DNA from: Poindextera sp036494815
GTDB lineage: Bacteria > Pseudomonadota > Alphaproteobacteria > Caulobacterales > Caulobacteraceae
NCBI GenBank assembly: GCA_036494815.1
Contig: DASXNV010000112.1
Span: 1-64,000 of the forward strand
Direction: 5' to 3'
DNA length: 64,000 bases
Shown: positions 8,109-16,157 of the stretch, piece after piece
Numbering within the stretch: the stretch's first letter is position 1
How the letters are laid out: every line of letters begins with the position of its first letter
Notes under the pieces: generated by a model
Database searches by the model: none
What the model saw: the letters and a program-made list of their open reading frames with translations, nothing else
What the model was told of the DNA's origin: nothing
Program-made: the position numbers and the translations under genes

Positions 8109-9545
8109 TCAGAACGCTTTGTAGACAATGTCCGGCGCGGGCGAGTCCATCACCACCTGAAATGCCAAGACAAACACCACAAGCGCCGTCGCCCAGGCGG
8201 TGCGCAGATAGCGCGAGGTCAGGAGCGGCGCGTCAGCCGAACCCAGGGACAACAGCGCCTTGCGGCCAGACACCATGGCTTCCAGGACCACGGTGGCCGT
8301 CGCGAACACTACAAGGCCGGCGCCCGCCATGCCCAGTGGGCCCAGCGCCCGGGCGATCTGGCCCAGCTGCCCCCAATCGGACCAGAACCACAGAAGGGTG
8401 AAGGCCAGCCAGCTGAAGGTCAGGCCGCGGCACAGAGCCTGATAGACCCGATTACGGCCGAGGGCTGCGAAGGGCTTACGCCCCATGCGCGCGGACATGA
8501 AGGTCCGGTAGGCCTGATTGAGGCCCACGCCGGCCCCGTTCAACACGCCAAAGAACAGGAATTCCGCGGTGCGGCCATGCCAGGCGCCGATAAGGAAGAA
8601 GGTCACGAACAGGGCGAAGGCCGCCAGATAGGGACCGACAGCCTTGGATCGCACCCGGCGCATCAGCACCATCAACAGCGGATTATAGACATAGGTCTTC
8701 AGCCAGTTGGAGAGGGTCATGTGCCACCGGCTCCAATACTCGATGAAGCTGGCGGACGAGAACGGTCGGTCGAAGTTCTCGGGCAGTTGGATGCGGAAGA
8801 ACCGCGCCACGCCGATGACGAAATCCACATAGCCGGAAAAATTGAAGAACAGATAGATCGGGTAGAGCGCGATCAGCAACGCGCCGTCGCGGATGTGCTC
8901 CAGCATCGTTTCCGGTCCAAGCACCCGCGCCAGCAGGGCGTGCTGAGCCATGGACAGCAGATGCGAGACGACCATCACCTTGAACAGGCCGGCGACTATG
9001 CGCTCGAGGGCGACGCCGACAGCGACCAGGTCCAGCAGCGCCGGCTCGTCGCCAGTCATCCGCTCATAGTCCTCGTACCGTTGGATCGGCCCGGAGACGA
9101 TGCTGGTGAAATTCAAGGTGTAGTTCAGATAGGAGAAAGGCCCCACCCTACCGATGGTCTCGCTGTCGTGGGCGTCGATGATCAGGTGTAGCACCCGGAA
9201 GAAGACATAGGACAGGCCGACCGCCATATAGGGGAAGGTCAGATAGGTCACCGACGGCAGGAAGCTGTATTTCTTAAGCCAGAAGAACAGGCCCAGCATG
9301 GCCAGGATCGCCACCACGCGCAGCTGTTTGGGGGCGCCGTTCTGGATGGCGAAGACGAAGCCGTAGCCTAGCAGCACGAAGCCGGCATAGGGAATGAAGG
9401 CGCCAGCCTGGTGGGTGAAACTGGCCAGGAAAGCCAGATTGCAGACCAGCAGCACCGCCATCCGCCACCATTTGGCGCCGGACAGGTTGTAGGCTACAGC
9501 GCCCGCCGCGGCGAAGCCCAGGAACTGGATCGAAGGGACGTCCAC
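8109..9545 (-). CDS. MBOAT-family O-acyltransferase (AlgI/DltB type)
   Basis: 478-residue polytopic membrane protein of the membrane-bound O-acyltransferase family. The conserved core WSRWHMTLSNWLKTYVYNPL (His about 275) and the catalytic-histidine motif FFLIGAWHGRTAEF (His about 323) are clearly present, placed as in alginate acetylase AlgI. Such enzymes pass an acyl group across the inner membrane to a periplasmic or surface acceptor. The start appears to be GTG at 9545, 10 bases after the fkbH stop, without a good Shine-Dalgarno. Its neighbours are an acyl carrier protein and an FkbH enzyme, so the donor is more likely an acyl-ACP than acetyl-CoA. That donor assignment is inference. Confidence 0.9.
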   Translation of the reverse strand: MDVPSIQFLGFAAAGAVAYNLSGAKWWRMAVLLVCNLAFLASFTHQAGAFIPYAGFVLLGYGFVFAIQNGAPKQLRVVAILAMLGLFFWLKKYSFLPSVTYLTFPYMAVGLSYVFFRVLHLIIDAHDSETIGRVGPFSYLNYTLNFTSIVSGPIQRYEDYERMTGDEPALLDLVAVGVALERIVAGLFKVMVVSHLLSMAQHALLARVLGPETMLEHIRDGALLIALYPIYLFFNFSGYVDFVIGVARFFRIQLPENFDRPFSSASFIEYWSRWHMTLSNWLKTYVYNPLLMVLMRRVRSKAVGPYLAAFALFVTFFLIGAWHGRTAEFLFFGVLNGAGVGLNQAYRTFMSARMGRKPFAALGRNRVYQALCRGLTFSWLAFTLLWFWSDWGQLGQIARALGPLGMAGAGLVVFATATVVLEAMVSGRKALLSLGSADAPLLTSRYLRTAWATALVVFVLAFQVVMDSPAPDIVYKAF

Positions 9546-9555
9546 CAGGAGGGTC

Positions 9556-11490
9556 TCAGGCCGCGGCCGACATGAAGCCCTGGCGCACCACCCGCATGGG
9601 CGCCTCGGGAATTTCGGCGGTCGCCGCCATCACCCACTCGGTCTCGCCGTTTTCGGCCACCAAGCGGCGGGTGAAGCCCAGGCTCTCATAGTGGTCGCGA
9701 ACCATGCCGTTGCGCTCTGTGGGGCGATAGACCCCGACCAGAGTCTTGATCCCCCGGGCGCGGGCATGGTGCAGGATCTCGTTGAGCACCATGCGTTCGA
9801 CGCCGCGACCCAGCACCCGGCAACTCATCAGCCAGGTGTCGATCTCCCACACTTCCGTGTTTCTGGCTTCTGGCCCGCGCGGCCGGCAGATCACCACGCT
9901 GATCATGCCGTTGTCGCCAAAGATGTCGCTGAGCCGGATCTGCAGCGTCAGGGCCGAACGATCGTGCTCCAGCAATTCGATCTCGGGCTCGCCATATCGG
10001 CGCGTGGTCAGGTTGAACTGGTTGGATTTGTTGATCAGCTGGACGATGCGCGAGCGGCCAACCGCGTCGAACGGCTGGACGGTCATCTCCATGGCCAAGG
10101 ACTTAAGATAGTCGTTGATATCGGTGGCGGCCACCTTGGCCTGGGCGCGGCGGGTGTTGGTTTGGTAATAGTCGGCCCGCTTGCGGTCCTCCTCCGAGAT
10201 CGCCACAGCTTCGAAATAGCCGCCGGCGGCCAGGGTGCGCGCGTAAAGCGCCGGATCCTCTGGCAGCTCCGGCACCATCACCTCCGGCAACTCGCGCCGG
10301 ATCAGGCCCCGCTCCGCCGGGTTGTCGTCAAGGAAAACCATGGCGTCCAGGCCAAGCGACAGCTCCTGCGCGATCGCGCGGATATTGCTGGCCTTGTCCT
10401 GCCAATTGGCGCGGAAGACCGCGATATGGTCTTCCCTCAGCAGCATCTCCGGGTGCTCGCGGAACGGGCGGCGGGCGTTGGCTTCGTCGTTCTTGGAGGA
10501 AACCGCCAGGACGATGCCCCGCTCACGCAGGGCCAAAGCCATGCGTTGGACACTGATGAAGGCCTCGCCGGTGGGGTCGCCTTCGCCCAGGACCAGGCCC
10601 TCGACGCCATCGTCGCCGACGATTCCGCCCCAGAGGGTGTTATCCAGATCCAGGATCAGGCAGCGTCCGCCCTTGCCCCGCATGGCGCCCAGCAAGCGCC
10701 CTACATGGTCTGCATAGAGCGGCAGGCAGGCGCCGGCGAAAGGCAGCTTTGCCATGTTCCACTGCACCGGCGAATGCCAGTGTGACAAGCCAACGGTCTG
10801 GGCCAGCCCGGCCACGTCAAACAATACGTCGCCGCTACCGTCGAGACTGGCGGAAATCTCATTGTTCACCGCTTCGATCAGCCGGCGCATCGTGCCCGGC
10901 GCCTGGCGATCAAGGCTGCCGAACAGGGTTTCCGGCGGCGGCGCCAAGGTCTGGACAATGCAGCGGGCGCCGCTGGCCTCGCGGACGCCCTGGCGAATGG
11001 TTTCGATCACCGAGACGGCGTCGCTCACCGACCTGAGGGCGTCCGATGCGTCAGTCAGGCCCGGCCGCAGGGGCAGGCCCCGATAGTCGAGCGCGACCAG
11101 CACCGCGTCGCAGTCGGCCTGGTTCAGCGTCGAACTGGGCGACATCGCCTCTTGAACCGCCGATCCGTAGGGAACGGTCACCACCTGCAGATCCAGGCCA
11201 TGGCGCGCGGCGCTGGCCACCAGGGGTGGCGCGATCAGATCCAGCGTGCCATTGCCGATCACCCCTAGCTTGAAGGGGGTCAGGGGCGCCATCGATCGGC
11301 CCTGGTCGCGCAGGGTGTTGATGACTCTGGCCAGCCGGCTGAGCTGGGTTTCGCTCAATCGGCGCTTGGCGAGGCTGCGCACGGCTGGGCCGCAGGGCCC
11401 TGCGCCTTCCAGCAGCGCGCGGCAAGCTTCCCGGAAATCCTCCACCGGGACCAGCCAGTCCAGGCCGATATAAAGGTCCTCAGCGTGCAT
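9556..11490 (-). CDS. FkbH-family HAD-like enzyme with C-terminal GNAT domain (glyceryl/acyl-ACP loading)
   Basis: 644 residues with the three-part FkbH layout: an N-terminal SGNH-like region (LGVIGNGTLDLIAPPLV), a HAD subfamily IIIC core and a C-terminal GNAT acyltransferase-like domain. HAD motif I is LDLDNTLWGG (Asp281 and Asp283), motif II lies around SSKNDE, and motif IV is FLDDNPAER. Characterised FkbH-type enzymes take 1,3-bisphosphoglycerate, dephosphorylate it and load a glyceryl unit onto an acyl carrier protein. A cognate ACP gene lies immediately upstream. I favour ATG 11490 (MHAEDLYIGLDW); TTG 11532 is possible. The same architecture also occurs in polyketide and surface-glycan loci, so the loaded acyl group needs biochemical proof. 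Confidence 0.85.
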   Translation of the reverse strand: MHAEDLYIGLDWLVPVEDFREACRALLEGAGPCGPAVRSLAKRRLSETQLSRLARVINTLRDQGRSMAPLTPFKLGVIGNGTLDLIAPPLVASAARHGLDLQVVTVPYGSAVQEAMSPSSTLNQADCDAVLVALDYRGLPLRPGLTDASDALRSVSDAVSVIETIRQGVREASGARCIVQTLAPPPETLFGSLDRQAPGTMRRLIEAVNNEISASLDGSGDVLFDVAGLAQTVGLSHWHSPVQWNMAKLPFAGACLPLYADHVGRLLGAMRGKGGRCLILDLDNTLWGGIVGDDGVEGLVLGEGDPTGEAFISVQRMALALRERGIVLAVSSKNDEANARRPFREHPEMLLREDHIAVFRANWQDKASNIRAIAQELSLGLDAMVFLDDNPAERGLIRRELPEVMVPELPEDPALYARTLAAGGYFEAVAISEEDRKRADYYQTNTRRAQAKVAATDINDYLKSLAMEMTVQPFDAVGRSRIVQLINKSNQFNLTTRRYGEPEIELLEHDRSALTLQIRLSDIFGDNGMISVVICRPRGPEARNTEVWEIDTWLMSCRVLGRGVERMVLNEILHHARARGIKTLVGVYRPTERNGMVRDHYESLGFTRRLVAENGETEWVMAATAEIPEAPMRVVRQGFMSAAA

Positions 11491-11541
11491 CTCCACCCCC
11501 ACAAGCGCCCTCGCCGCCTGCAAGACCGTCAAGAACGGCGA

Positions 11542-11799
11542 TCATGATAGCTTCTTTTGGATGGTGGAGGCCAGATCGCCCACATTGGCCATGGTCGACA
11601 CCTGAGCGGCGGAAAAACGGATGCCGAAAGTCTCCTCAATGGTCAAAACGAGACGTACATGCGCCAAACTGGTCCAGCCGTCCACGTCTTCGGCTGTCAT
11701 GTCGGCTGTAGGAACCAGATCATCGTCCTCGAATACATCGCGGAACACATCGGTCAGTCGGCCATAGACTTGATCGATAGCAATCATGCTCTTGTGCAT
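11542..11799 (-). CDS. Acyl carrier protein of the FkbH-MBOAT cassette
   Basis: 85 residues from ATG 11799 (MHKSMIAIDQVYG), or 81 from ATG 11787. It has the size, acidity and four-helix pattern of an acyl carrier protein. The phosphopantetheine attachment serine is in DGWTSLAHVRLVL (Ser44). The residue before it is Thr rather than the usual Asp of the DSL motif. The segment around it (GW-x-SLAH-x-RL) resembles carrier proteins found with FkbH enzymes. It is first in the minus-strand cassette and is followed by fkbH after a short gap. It probably carries the acyl unit delivered by FkbH to the MBOAT protein. Confidence 0.85.
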   Translation of the reverse strand: MHKSMIAIDQVYGRLTDVFRDVFEDDDLVPTADMTAEDVDGWTSLAHVRLVLTIEETFGIRFSAAQVSTMANVGDLASTIQKKLS

Positions 11800-12199
11800 C
11801 CCCACAAAACGACAACTCCAATAGACCGCAGCCCCGCTTTCTGCGCAGCGATCTATCCCATACGAACACAACCTTAACAACTCACAACATACAAACCGCC
11901 GTCATTTACGAGCATTTTTGCACAAAAATGAAACAGGGTCAGAACACGTCCCCACCACCCGCTTTGTAATCATCGTATAAATCGCACATTCAAATTAACC
12001 TTGATGACGCCAATACAGACCAAGGCAAGCTCACAGGTCGAAACTCTACCTTCGGGATCGGCTCGCCGGCAAGTAGCGACCGATCACCTATGGCGGATAG
12101 GCCGCGGAAACGCTAACCTGGGTTATAGACCTCACCGCTGCCCTACCAATATACCAAGACACTCCAACGAACATCCCTTAGGCAAGTTCTGGGCCAACC
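11800..12199. promoter_or_regulatory. AT-rich divergent intergenic region with palindrome
   Basis: This 400-base stretch separates the minus-strand ACP cassette from the plus-strand deacylase. I find no convincing gene in it. It is clearly richer in A and T than the flanking genes between about 11870 and 12000, as expected for divergent promoters or for DNA acquired separately. It holds one striking palindrome at 11913-11930, listed on its own. A short plus-strand open frame (12001-12207) has no recognisable product and poor initiation signals. Confidence 0.5.
11913..11930. repeat. Inverted repeat CATTTTTG-CA-CAAAAATG
   Basis: Perfect 8-base arms around a two-base centre, about 114 bases upstream of the ACP start and 270 bases upstream of the deacylase. 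The symmetry suggests a dimeric regulator site. A hairpin role is less likely because the loop would be too tight. The cognate regulator is unknown. Confidence 0.5.
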
Positions 12200-13954
12200 A
12201 TGTTTGATCGGATTATACGCGGCGGAACGGTTGTGGACGGATCCGGCGGGGAGCCGATGACGGCCGACGTCGCCATTGCGGACGGCGTGATCGTCGAGGT
12301 CGGCAAGATCTCTGGAACCGCCCGCGAAACCATCAACGCCGATGGCCTGCTTGTGACGCCCGGGTGGGTGGATATCCATTCCCACTATGACGGGCAAGTA
12401 ACCTGGGACAGTCAACTGGCGCCATCGTTCTGGCACGGGGTCACCACCACGATCATGGGCAATTGCGGTGTCGGCTTCGCCCCCGTAAAGCCAGATCGCC
12501 GCGAATGGCTGATCGGCCTGATGGAAGGCGTTGAAGACATCCCGGGATCGGCCCTGTCCGATGGGATAAAATGGGATTGGGAGACCTTCCCGGAATATAT
12601 GACCTCGCTGCGGCGTCACGGGCTGTCCATGGACGTGGGCGCTCAGACCACCCACGGCGCCCTGCGCGCCTACGTGATGGGCGAACGCGGGGCGATGAAC
12701 GAACCGGCCACCCCGGACGACATCGCCGCCATGGCCGCCCTGATCCGAGATGGCCAGGCGGCGGGCGCCTTTGGCTTTTCCACCTCGCGCACCGTAATCC
12801 ACCGCGCCAATGACGGCGAACCAGTGCCGGGCACCTATGCCAGCGTCGAAGAACTGACCGCCTTCGCCCAGGCGCTGGTGGATAGCGGAGGCGGCGTGAT
12901 GGAAGCCGTCACAGCGGGCCTGCTGGGCGAAGATATTGTCGCCCCGCCCAACGAACTGGCGTGGATGAACGAGATCTCGGCCAAGACCGGCTGTCCGATC
13001 ACGTTCCTTTGCGGCCAAAACCACGTGCAGCCCAACTGGTGGCGCAACCAGCTCGAGGCTTGCGTCAAGGGCCGCGAGCGCGGCGCTCAGGTCACGCCGC
13101 AGGTGTTTTGCCGATCCATAGGCATCATGGTCTGCCTGCGCAGCCGGGCCCACCCCTTCATCCATTCCGAGGCCTTCAAGAGCCTAGTCGCCCTCCCACA
13201 CGCCGAAACGGTTCGCCGGCTGAAGACCGACGAGGCCTTGCGCAAGGCCGTGGCCGCCCAGGGCAAGAACAATGTCCTGGGCGCAGTCGGCGGGTTCAGC
13301 CAGTGGACCGGCATCTATCCCCTTGGCCAGACTCCGGATTACGAGCCCGATCCGAACTCGACCATCTCGGCCATCGCCAAGCGCGAGGGCCGAGATCCCC
13401 GTGAGGTGGCTCTCGACATCATGCTGGAGGAAGACGGCGAAGGATTCCTGCACCGGCCGATCATGGGTTACGCCAGCGGTTCGCTGGATCCGACCTATGA
13501 ATTGCTCGCCAGCCCATACACGGTGCTGGGCGGCGGCGATGGCGGCGCCCATGTGGCCACCATCTGCGACGCCGGCGCGCCGACCTTCCTGTTGACCCAT
13601 TGGGTGCGCGACCGGGCGCGCGGTCCGCGCCTGTCTCTGCAGCACATGGTGCGCAAACAGAGCTATGACGCCGCCCGCTTGCACGGCATCACCGACCGCG
13701 GCCTCATTGCGGCGGGCCAAAGGGCCGACCTGAACCTGATCGATTTCGACCGGTTGAGCTATCAACCCCTGCGCATGCTCTACGACCTGCCCAGCGGCGC
13801 GGAACGGCTGATGCAAAAAGCCAATGGCTATGTGGCGACCTTTGTCAAAGGCCAGATGACCCAAGCCGAGGGCGAAGACACTGGCGCCCGGCCCGGACGC
13901 CTGATGCGCCGCGCCGAAGTCACGGGCGAAGCTCTGCGCTCGGCGGCGGAGTGA
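12200..13954 (+). CDS. N-acyl-D-amino-acid deacylase family amidohydrolase
   Basis: 584-residue amidohydrolase (family 3, D-aminoacylase type). The metal-binding HSHYDGQVTWD follows the opening strand VTPGWVDI, and the late active-site block GGGDGGAHVATICDAGAPT is typical. Family members hydrolyse N-acyl-D-amino acids or related cyclic amides in the cytoplasm with a binuclear or mononuclear zinc site. ATG 12200 lacks a strong Shine-Dalgarno, but the N-terminus FDRIIRGGTVVDGSGG is exactly where the family begins. It stands alone between the AT-rich region and the convergent hutC gene, 3 bases from the hutC stop. Substrate cannot be told from sequence. Confidence 0.88.
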   Translation: MFDRIIRGGTVVDGSGGEPMTADVAIADGVIVEVGKISGTARETINADGLLVTPGWVDIHSHYDGQVTWDSQLAPSFWHGVTTTIMGNCGVGFAPVKPDRREWLIGLMEGVEDIPGSALSDGIKWDWETFPEYMTSLRRHGLSMDVGAQTTHGALRAYVMGERGAMNEPATPDDIAAMAALIRDGQAAGAFGFSTSRTVIHRANDGEPVPGTYASVEELTAFAQALVDSGGGVMEAVTAGLLGEDIVAPPNELAWMNEISAKTGCPITFLCGQNHVQPNWWRNQLEACVKGRERGAQVTPQVFCRSIGIMVCLRSRAHPFIHSEAFKSLVALPHAETVRRLKTDEALRKAVAAQGKNNVLGAVGGFSQWTGIYPLGQTPDYEPDPNSTISAIAKREGRDPREVALDIMLEEDGEGFLHRPIMGYASGSLDPTYELLASPYTVLGGGDGGAHVATICDAGAPTFLLTHWVRDRARGPRLSLQHMVRKQSYDAARLHGITDRGLIAAGQRADLNLIDFDRLSYQPLRMLYDLPSGAERLMQKANGYVATFVKGQMTQAEGEDTGARPGRLMRRAEVTGEALRSAAE

Positions 13955-13957
13955 CGG

Positions 13958-14692
13958 TCAGCCGGCTCCAGGAGTGAACCGGGCGACCAGGTCATAGGCG
14001 TCGCCTGGGAACAGTTGGCGCACGAAAGTCACCCCCTCGCCCACCCGCCAGGTCCAGCGACGGACGCACAGGCAGGCCTCGGCAGGCCTGACCTTGAGCA
14101 GCCGGGCGTCCGAACGATCAGGATTGATGGCCGAAATACGATGCTCCGCTTCGCTCCACGGCACGTGCCGCAGCAACCATCCACCGGGCGACAGGCTGGC
14201 GAAGTCCACGCCCGCCGCCGCCGGCGCAACATCCAGATTGATCAGGCGCTGCTCCAGGGCCAGCGGCTGCCCGTCCGCCAGATGCAGGCAATGGACCTCC
14301 AGCCCCGATCCGCCACCCAGCCGCGCTTCGTCAGGCTCGTTGGCGTCGATGCCGCGCAGGACCCGGCTTAGCAGGGCATAGCCATAGGCCTGGCCCCGAC
14401 GGGTGACCTCAGCCTCGATGTCGGGGATCTCCAGCACAGCCGACTGAATGTGCTGGCGAGCGACAAAGGAGCCGGCGCGGCGGCGGCGTTCGATCAGCCC
14501 GGCGGAGGCCAGGACGCTGACCGCCTTGTTCACCGTGGCTCGGGCGCAGCCGTATTGGGCGGTTAGTTCATGCTCGAACGGGATGCGAAAGCCGGGCGGC
14601 CATACGCCCGAGCGGATCTTGTCCTCGATATCGGCTGTGATGCGCTGATGCAGGGCCCGCTCACCGACCGCGATGTCCGCCGTGACACTCAA
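13958..14692 (-). CDS. hutC: HutC, GntR-family histidine utilization repressor
   Basis: 244 residues: an N-terminal winged helix-turn-helix of the GntR type (RIPFEHELTAQYGCARATVN, near residues 34-55) and a C-terminal UTRA ligand domain. HutC represses hut genes and is released by urocanate. The best start is TTG 14692, which overlaps the hutF stop as TTGA and has AAGG upstream; the longer open frame before it lies inside hutF. It is co-transcribed behind hutF and shares its promoter region with hutI through the divergent gap at 16054-16157, where a palindrome that could be its operator lies. Confidence 0.9.
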   Translation of the reverse strand: MSVTADIAVGERALHQRITADIEDKIRSGVWPPGFRIPFEHELTAQYGCARATVNKAVSVLASAGLIERRRRAGSFVARQHIQSAVLEIPDIEAEVTRRGQAYGYALLSRVLRGIDANEPDEARLGGGSGLEVHCLHLADGQPLALEQRLINLDVAPAAAGVDFASLSPGGWLLRHVPWSEAEHRISAINPDRSDARLLKVRPAEACLCVRRWTWRVGEGVTFVRQLFPGDAYDLVARFTPGAG

Positions 14693-16053
14693 TCGGCCAA
14701 GACCTTTTCCAGAGTCCGGCGGTAGCGGGCGGCGATGCTGACGGCGCCTACATGGCGTCCGCCATCGACCACCTTGCGGCCTGCGCGCCACACCGCGTCG
14801 ATCACCCCGTCGCGCCCGGCGAAGATCCATCCGTCCAGCAGGGCGTCGCCCTTGCGGCCGATCAGGGAGGGATGATCCGCATCGAGGACCACCAGATCCA
14901 AGGCGGCGCCGACCGCCAATCCCGCCTTTCCTATACCCGTGGCTCGAGCGCCGCCGCTGAGAGCGCCATCGAAAAGGCTGCGGCCGGTCGAGACCTGGCC
15001 TGGACTGGCCAGCACGTTACGCGCCCGGCGGCTGAGCCTTTGGGCATATTCCAAGGTCCGCAACTCGTCGGCCGCCGAAATCAGAATGTTGGAATCGCTG
15101 CCTACCGCAAAGGCCCCGCCGGCCTCGAGGAAACGGACCGCGGGAAAGATTCCGTCACCAAGATTGGCCTCCGTGACCGTGCACAGCCCAGCGACGGCGC
15201 CGCTGGCGGCCATGGCGTCAGTTTCGGCCTCGGTGAGGTGGGTGGCATGAACCAGGCACCAGCGGGCGTCGACATCAGCATGATCCAGTAGCCATTCCAC
15301 CGGCCGCCGACCCGACCAGGCCTGGCAATCTTCGACCTCGCGCAGCTGTTCGGCGATGTGGATATGTACCGGGGTCAGGGGCGAAAGCGCGGTCACCACC
15401 GCCAGCTCCTGGGGTGTCACCGCCCGCAGGCTGTGCGGAGCGACCCCGATCACGGCGTCCGGCAGCCACGCGCAGGCTTCGCGCGCGCCCTGGATCAGCC
15501 GCGCGAAGCTGTCGACATCATGGATGAATCGCCGCTGACCGGGGGTCGGGGCCGTACCGCCAAAGCCGCTGTGAGCGTAGAACACCGGCAACAGGGTCAG
15601 GCCAATCCCCGTGGCAGACGCGGCGGCGGCGATGCGGCCGGCCAGTTCGGCCGGGTCGGCATAGGGCTGTCCATCCAGGTCGTGATGCAGATAGTGGAAC
15701 TCGCCAACACGGGTGAAGCCGCTCTCCAGCATCTCGGAAAAGGCCAGGGCGGCGATGGCTTCCACATCATCGGGATCCAGCCGATCGACGAAGCGATACA
15801 TCACCTCTCTCCAGCCCCAGAAGTCGTCATCCGGCCGGCCACGGGTCTCGGCCAGGCCAGCCATGCCGCGCTGAAAAGCGTGACTGTGGATATTGGCCAG
15901 GCCGGGAACACCAATGGCTACGCGCTCGTCGCCGGACACAGAATCGACGCCGATCTCGATCGCACTGATACGCCCGCCGTCATGCCGGATGCGCACGCGA
16001 TCGGCCCAGCCATCCGTCAGCAATGCGGTTTCGAGCCACAGGGCGCTGGTCAC
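14689..16053 (-). CDS. hutF: Formimidoylglutamate deiminase (HutF)
   Basis: 454-residue amidohydrolase. HutF deaminates N-formimino-L-glutamate to N-formyl-L-glutamate plus ammonia, the fourth step of the five-step histidine pathway. Metal-binding HSHAFQRGMAGLAE, the VHIHIAEQ strand, GVAPHSLRAV and the VGSDSN aspartate motif are all present. Start is GTG 16053, preceded by a strong AAGGAGAG. It begins the minus-strand arm hutF-hutC, divergent from hutI. Its presence with hutG shows the organism uses the two-step formylglutamate branch rather than formiminoglutamase. Confidence 0.94.
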   Translation of the reverse strand: MTSALWLETALLTDGWADRVRIRHDGGRISAIEIGVDSVSGDERVAIGVPGLANIHSHAFQRGMAGLAETRGRPDDDFWGWREVMYRFVDRLDPDDVEAIAALAFSEMLESGFTRVGEFHYLHHDLDGQPYADPAELAGRIAAAASATGIGLTLLPVFYAHSGFGGTAPTPGQRRFIHDVDSFARLIQGAREACAWLPDAVIGVAPHSLRAVTPQELAVVTALSPLTPVHIHIAEQLREVEDCQAWSGRRPVEWLLDHADVDARWCLVHATHLTEAETDAMAASGAVAGLCTVTEANLGDGIFPAVRFLEAGGAFAVGSDSNILISAADELRTLEYAQRLSRRARNVLASPGQVSTGRSLFDGALSGGARATGIGKAGLAVGAALDLVVLDADHPSLIGRKGDALLDGWIFAGRDGVIDAVWRAGRKVVDGGRHVGAVSIAARYRRTLEKVLAD

Positions 16054-16097
16054 GTCTCTCTCCTTCTATCCAAAGCCATCGTGCCTGATCCTGCAAT

Positions 16098-16111
16098 TAT
16101 GTCTAGACATA
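16098..16111. promoter_or_regulatory. Candidate HutC operator, palindrome TATGTCTAGACATA
   Basis: Perfect 14-base palindrome in the 104-base gap between the divergent hutF and hutI genes, 46 bases before the hutI ATG and 45 bases before the hutF GTG. HutC repressors are known to bind short AT-rich palindromes with TGTA- or TGTC-like half sites. The position is ideal for repressing both arms at once. The protein-site pairing is inference. Confidence 0.7.
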
Positions 16112-16157
16112 TTCAGCGACATGACCCAGCATAAGGGCATAAGATCACGAGGTGCGG

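Noticed and set aside
12001..12207. 68-codon open frame in the AT-rich intergenic region
   Set aside because: No Shine-Dalgarno, no family, and its end overlaps the deacylase start; more likely chance.
16130..16143. Direct repeat CATAAG-GG-CATAAG just before hutI
   Set aside because: Six-base copies are too short to call a regulatory repeat beside the much stronger palindrome.
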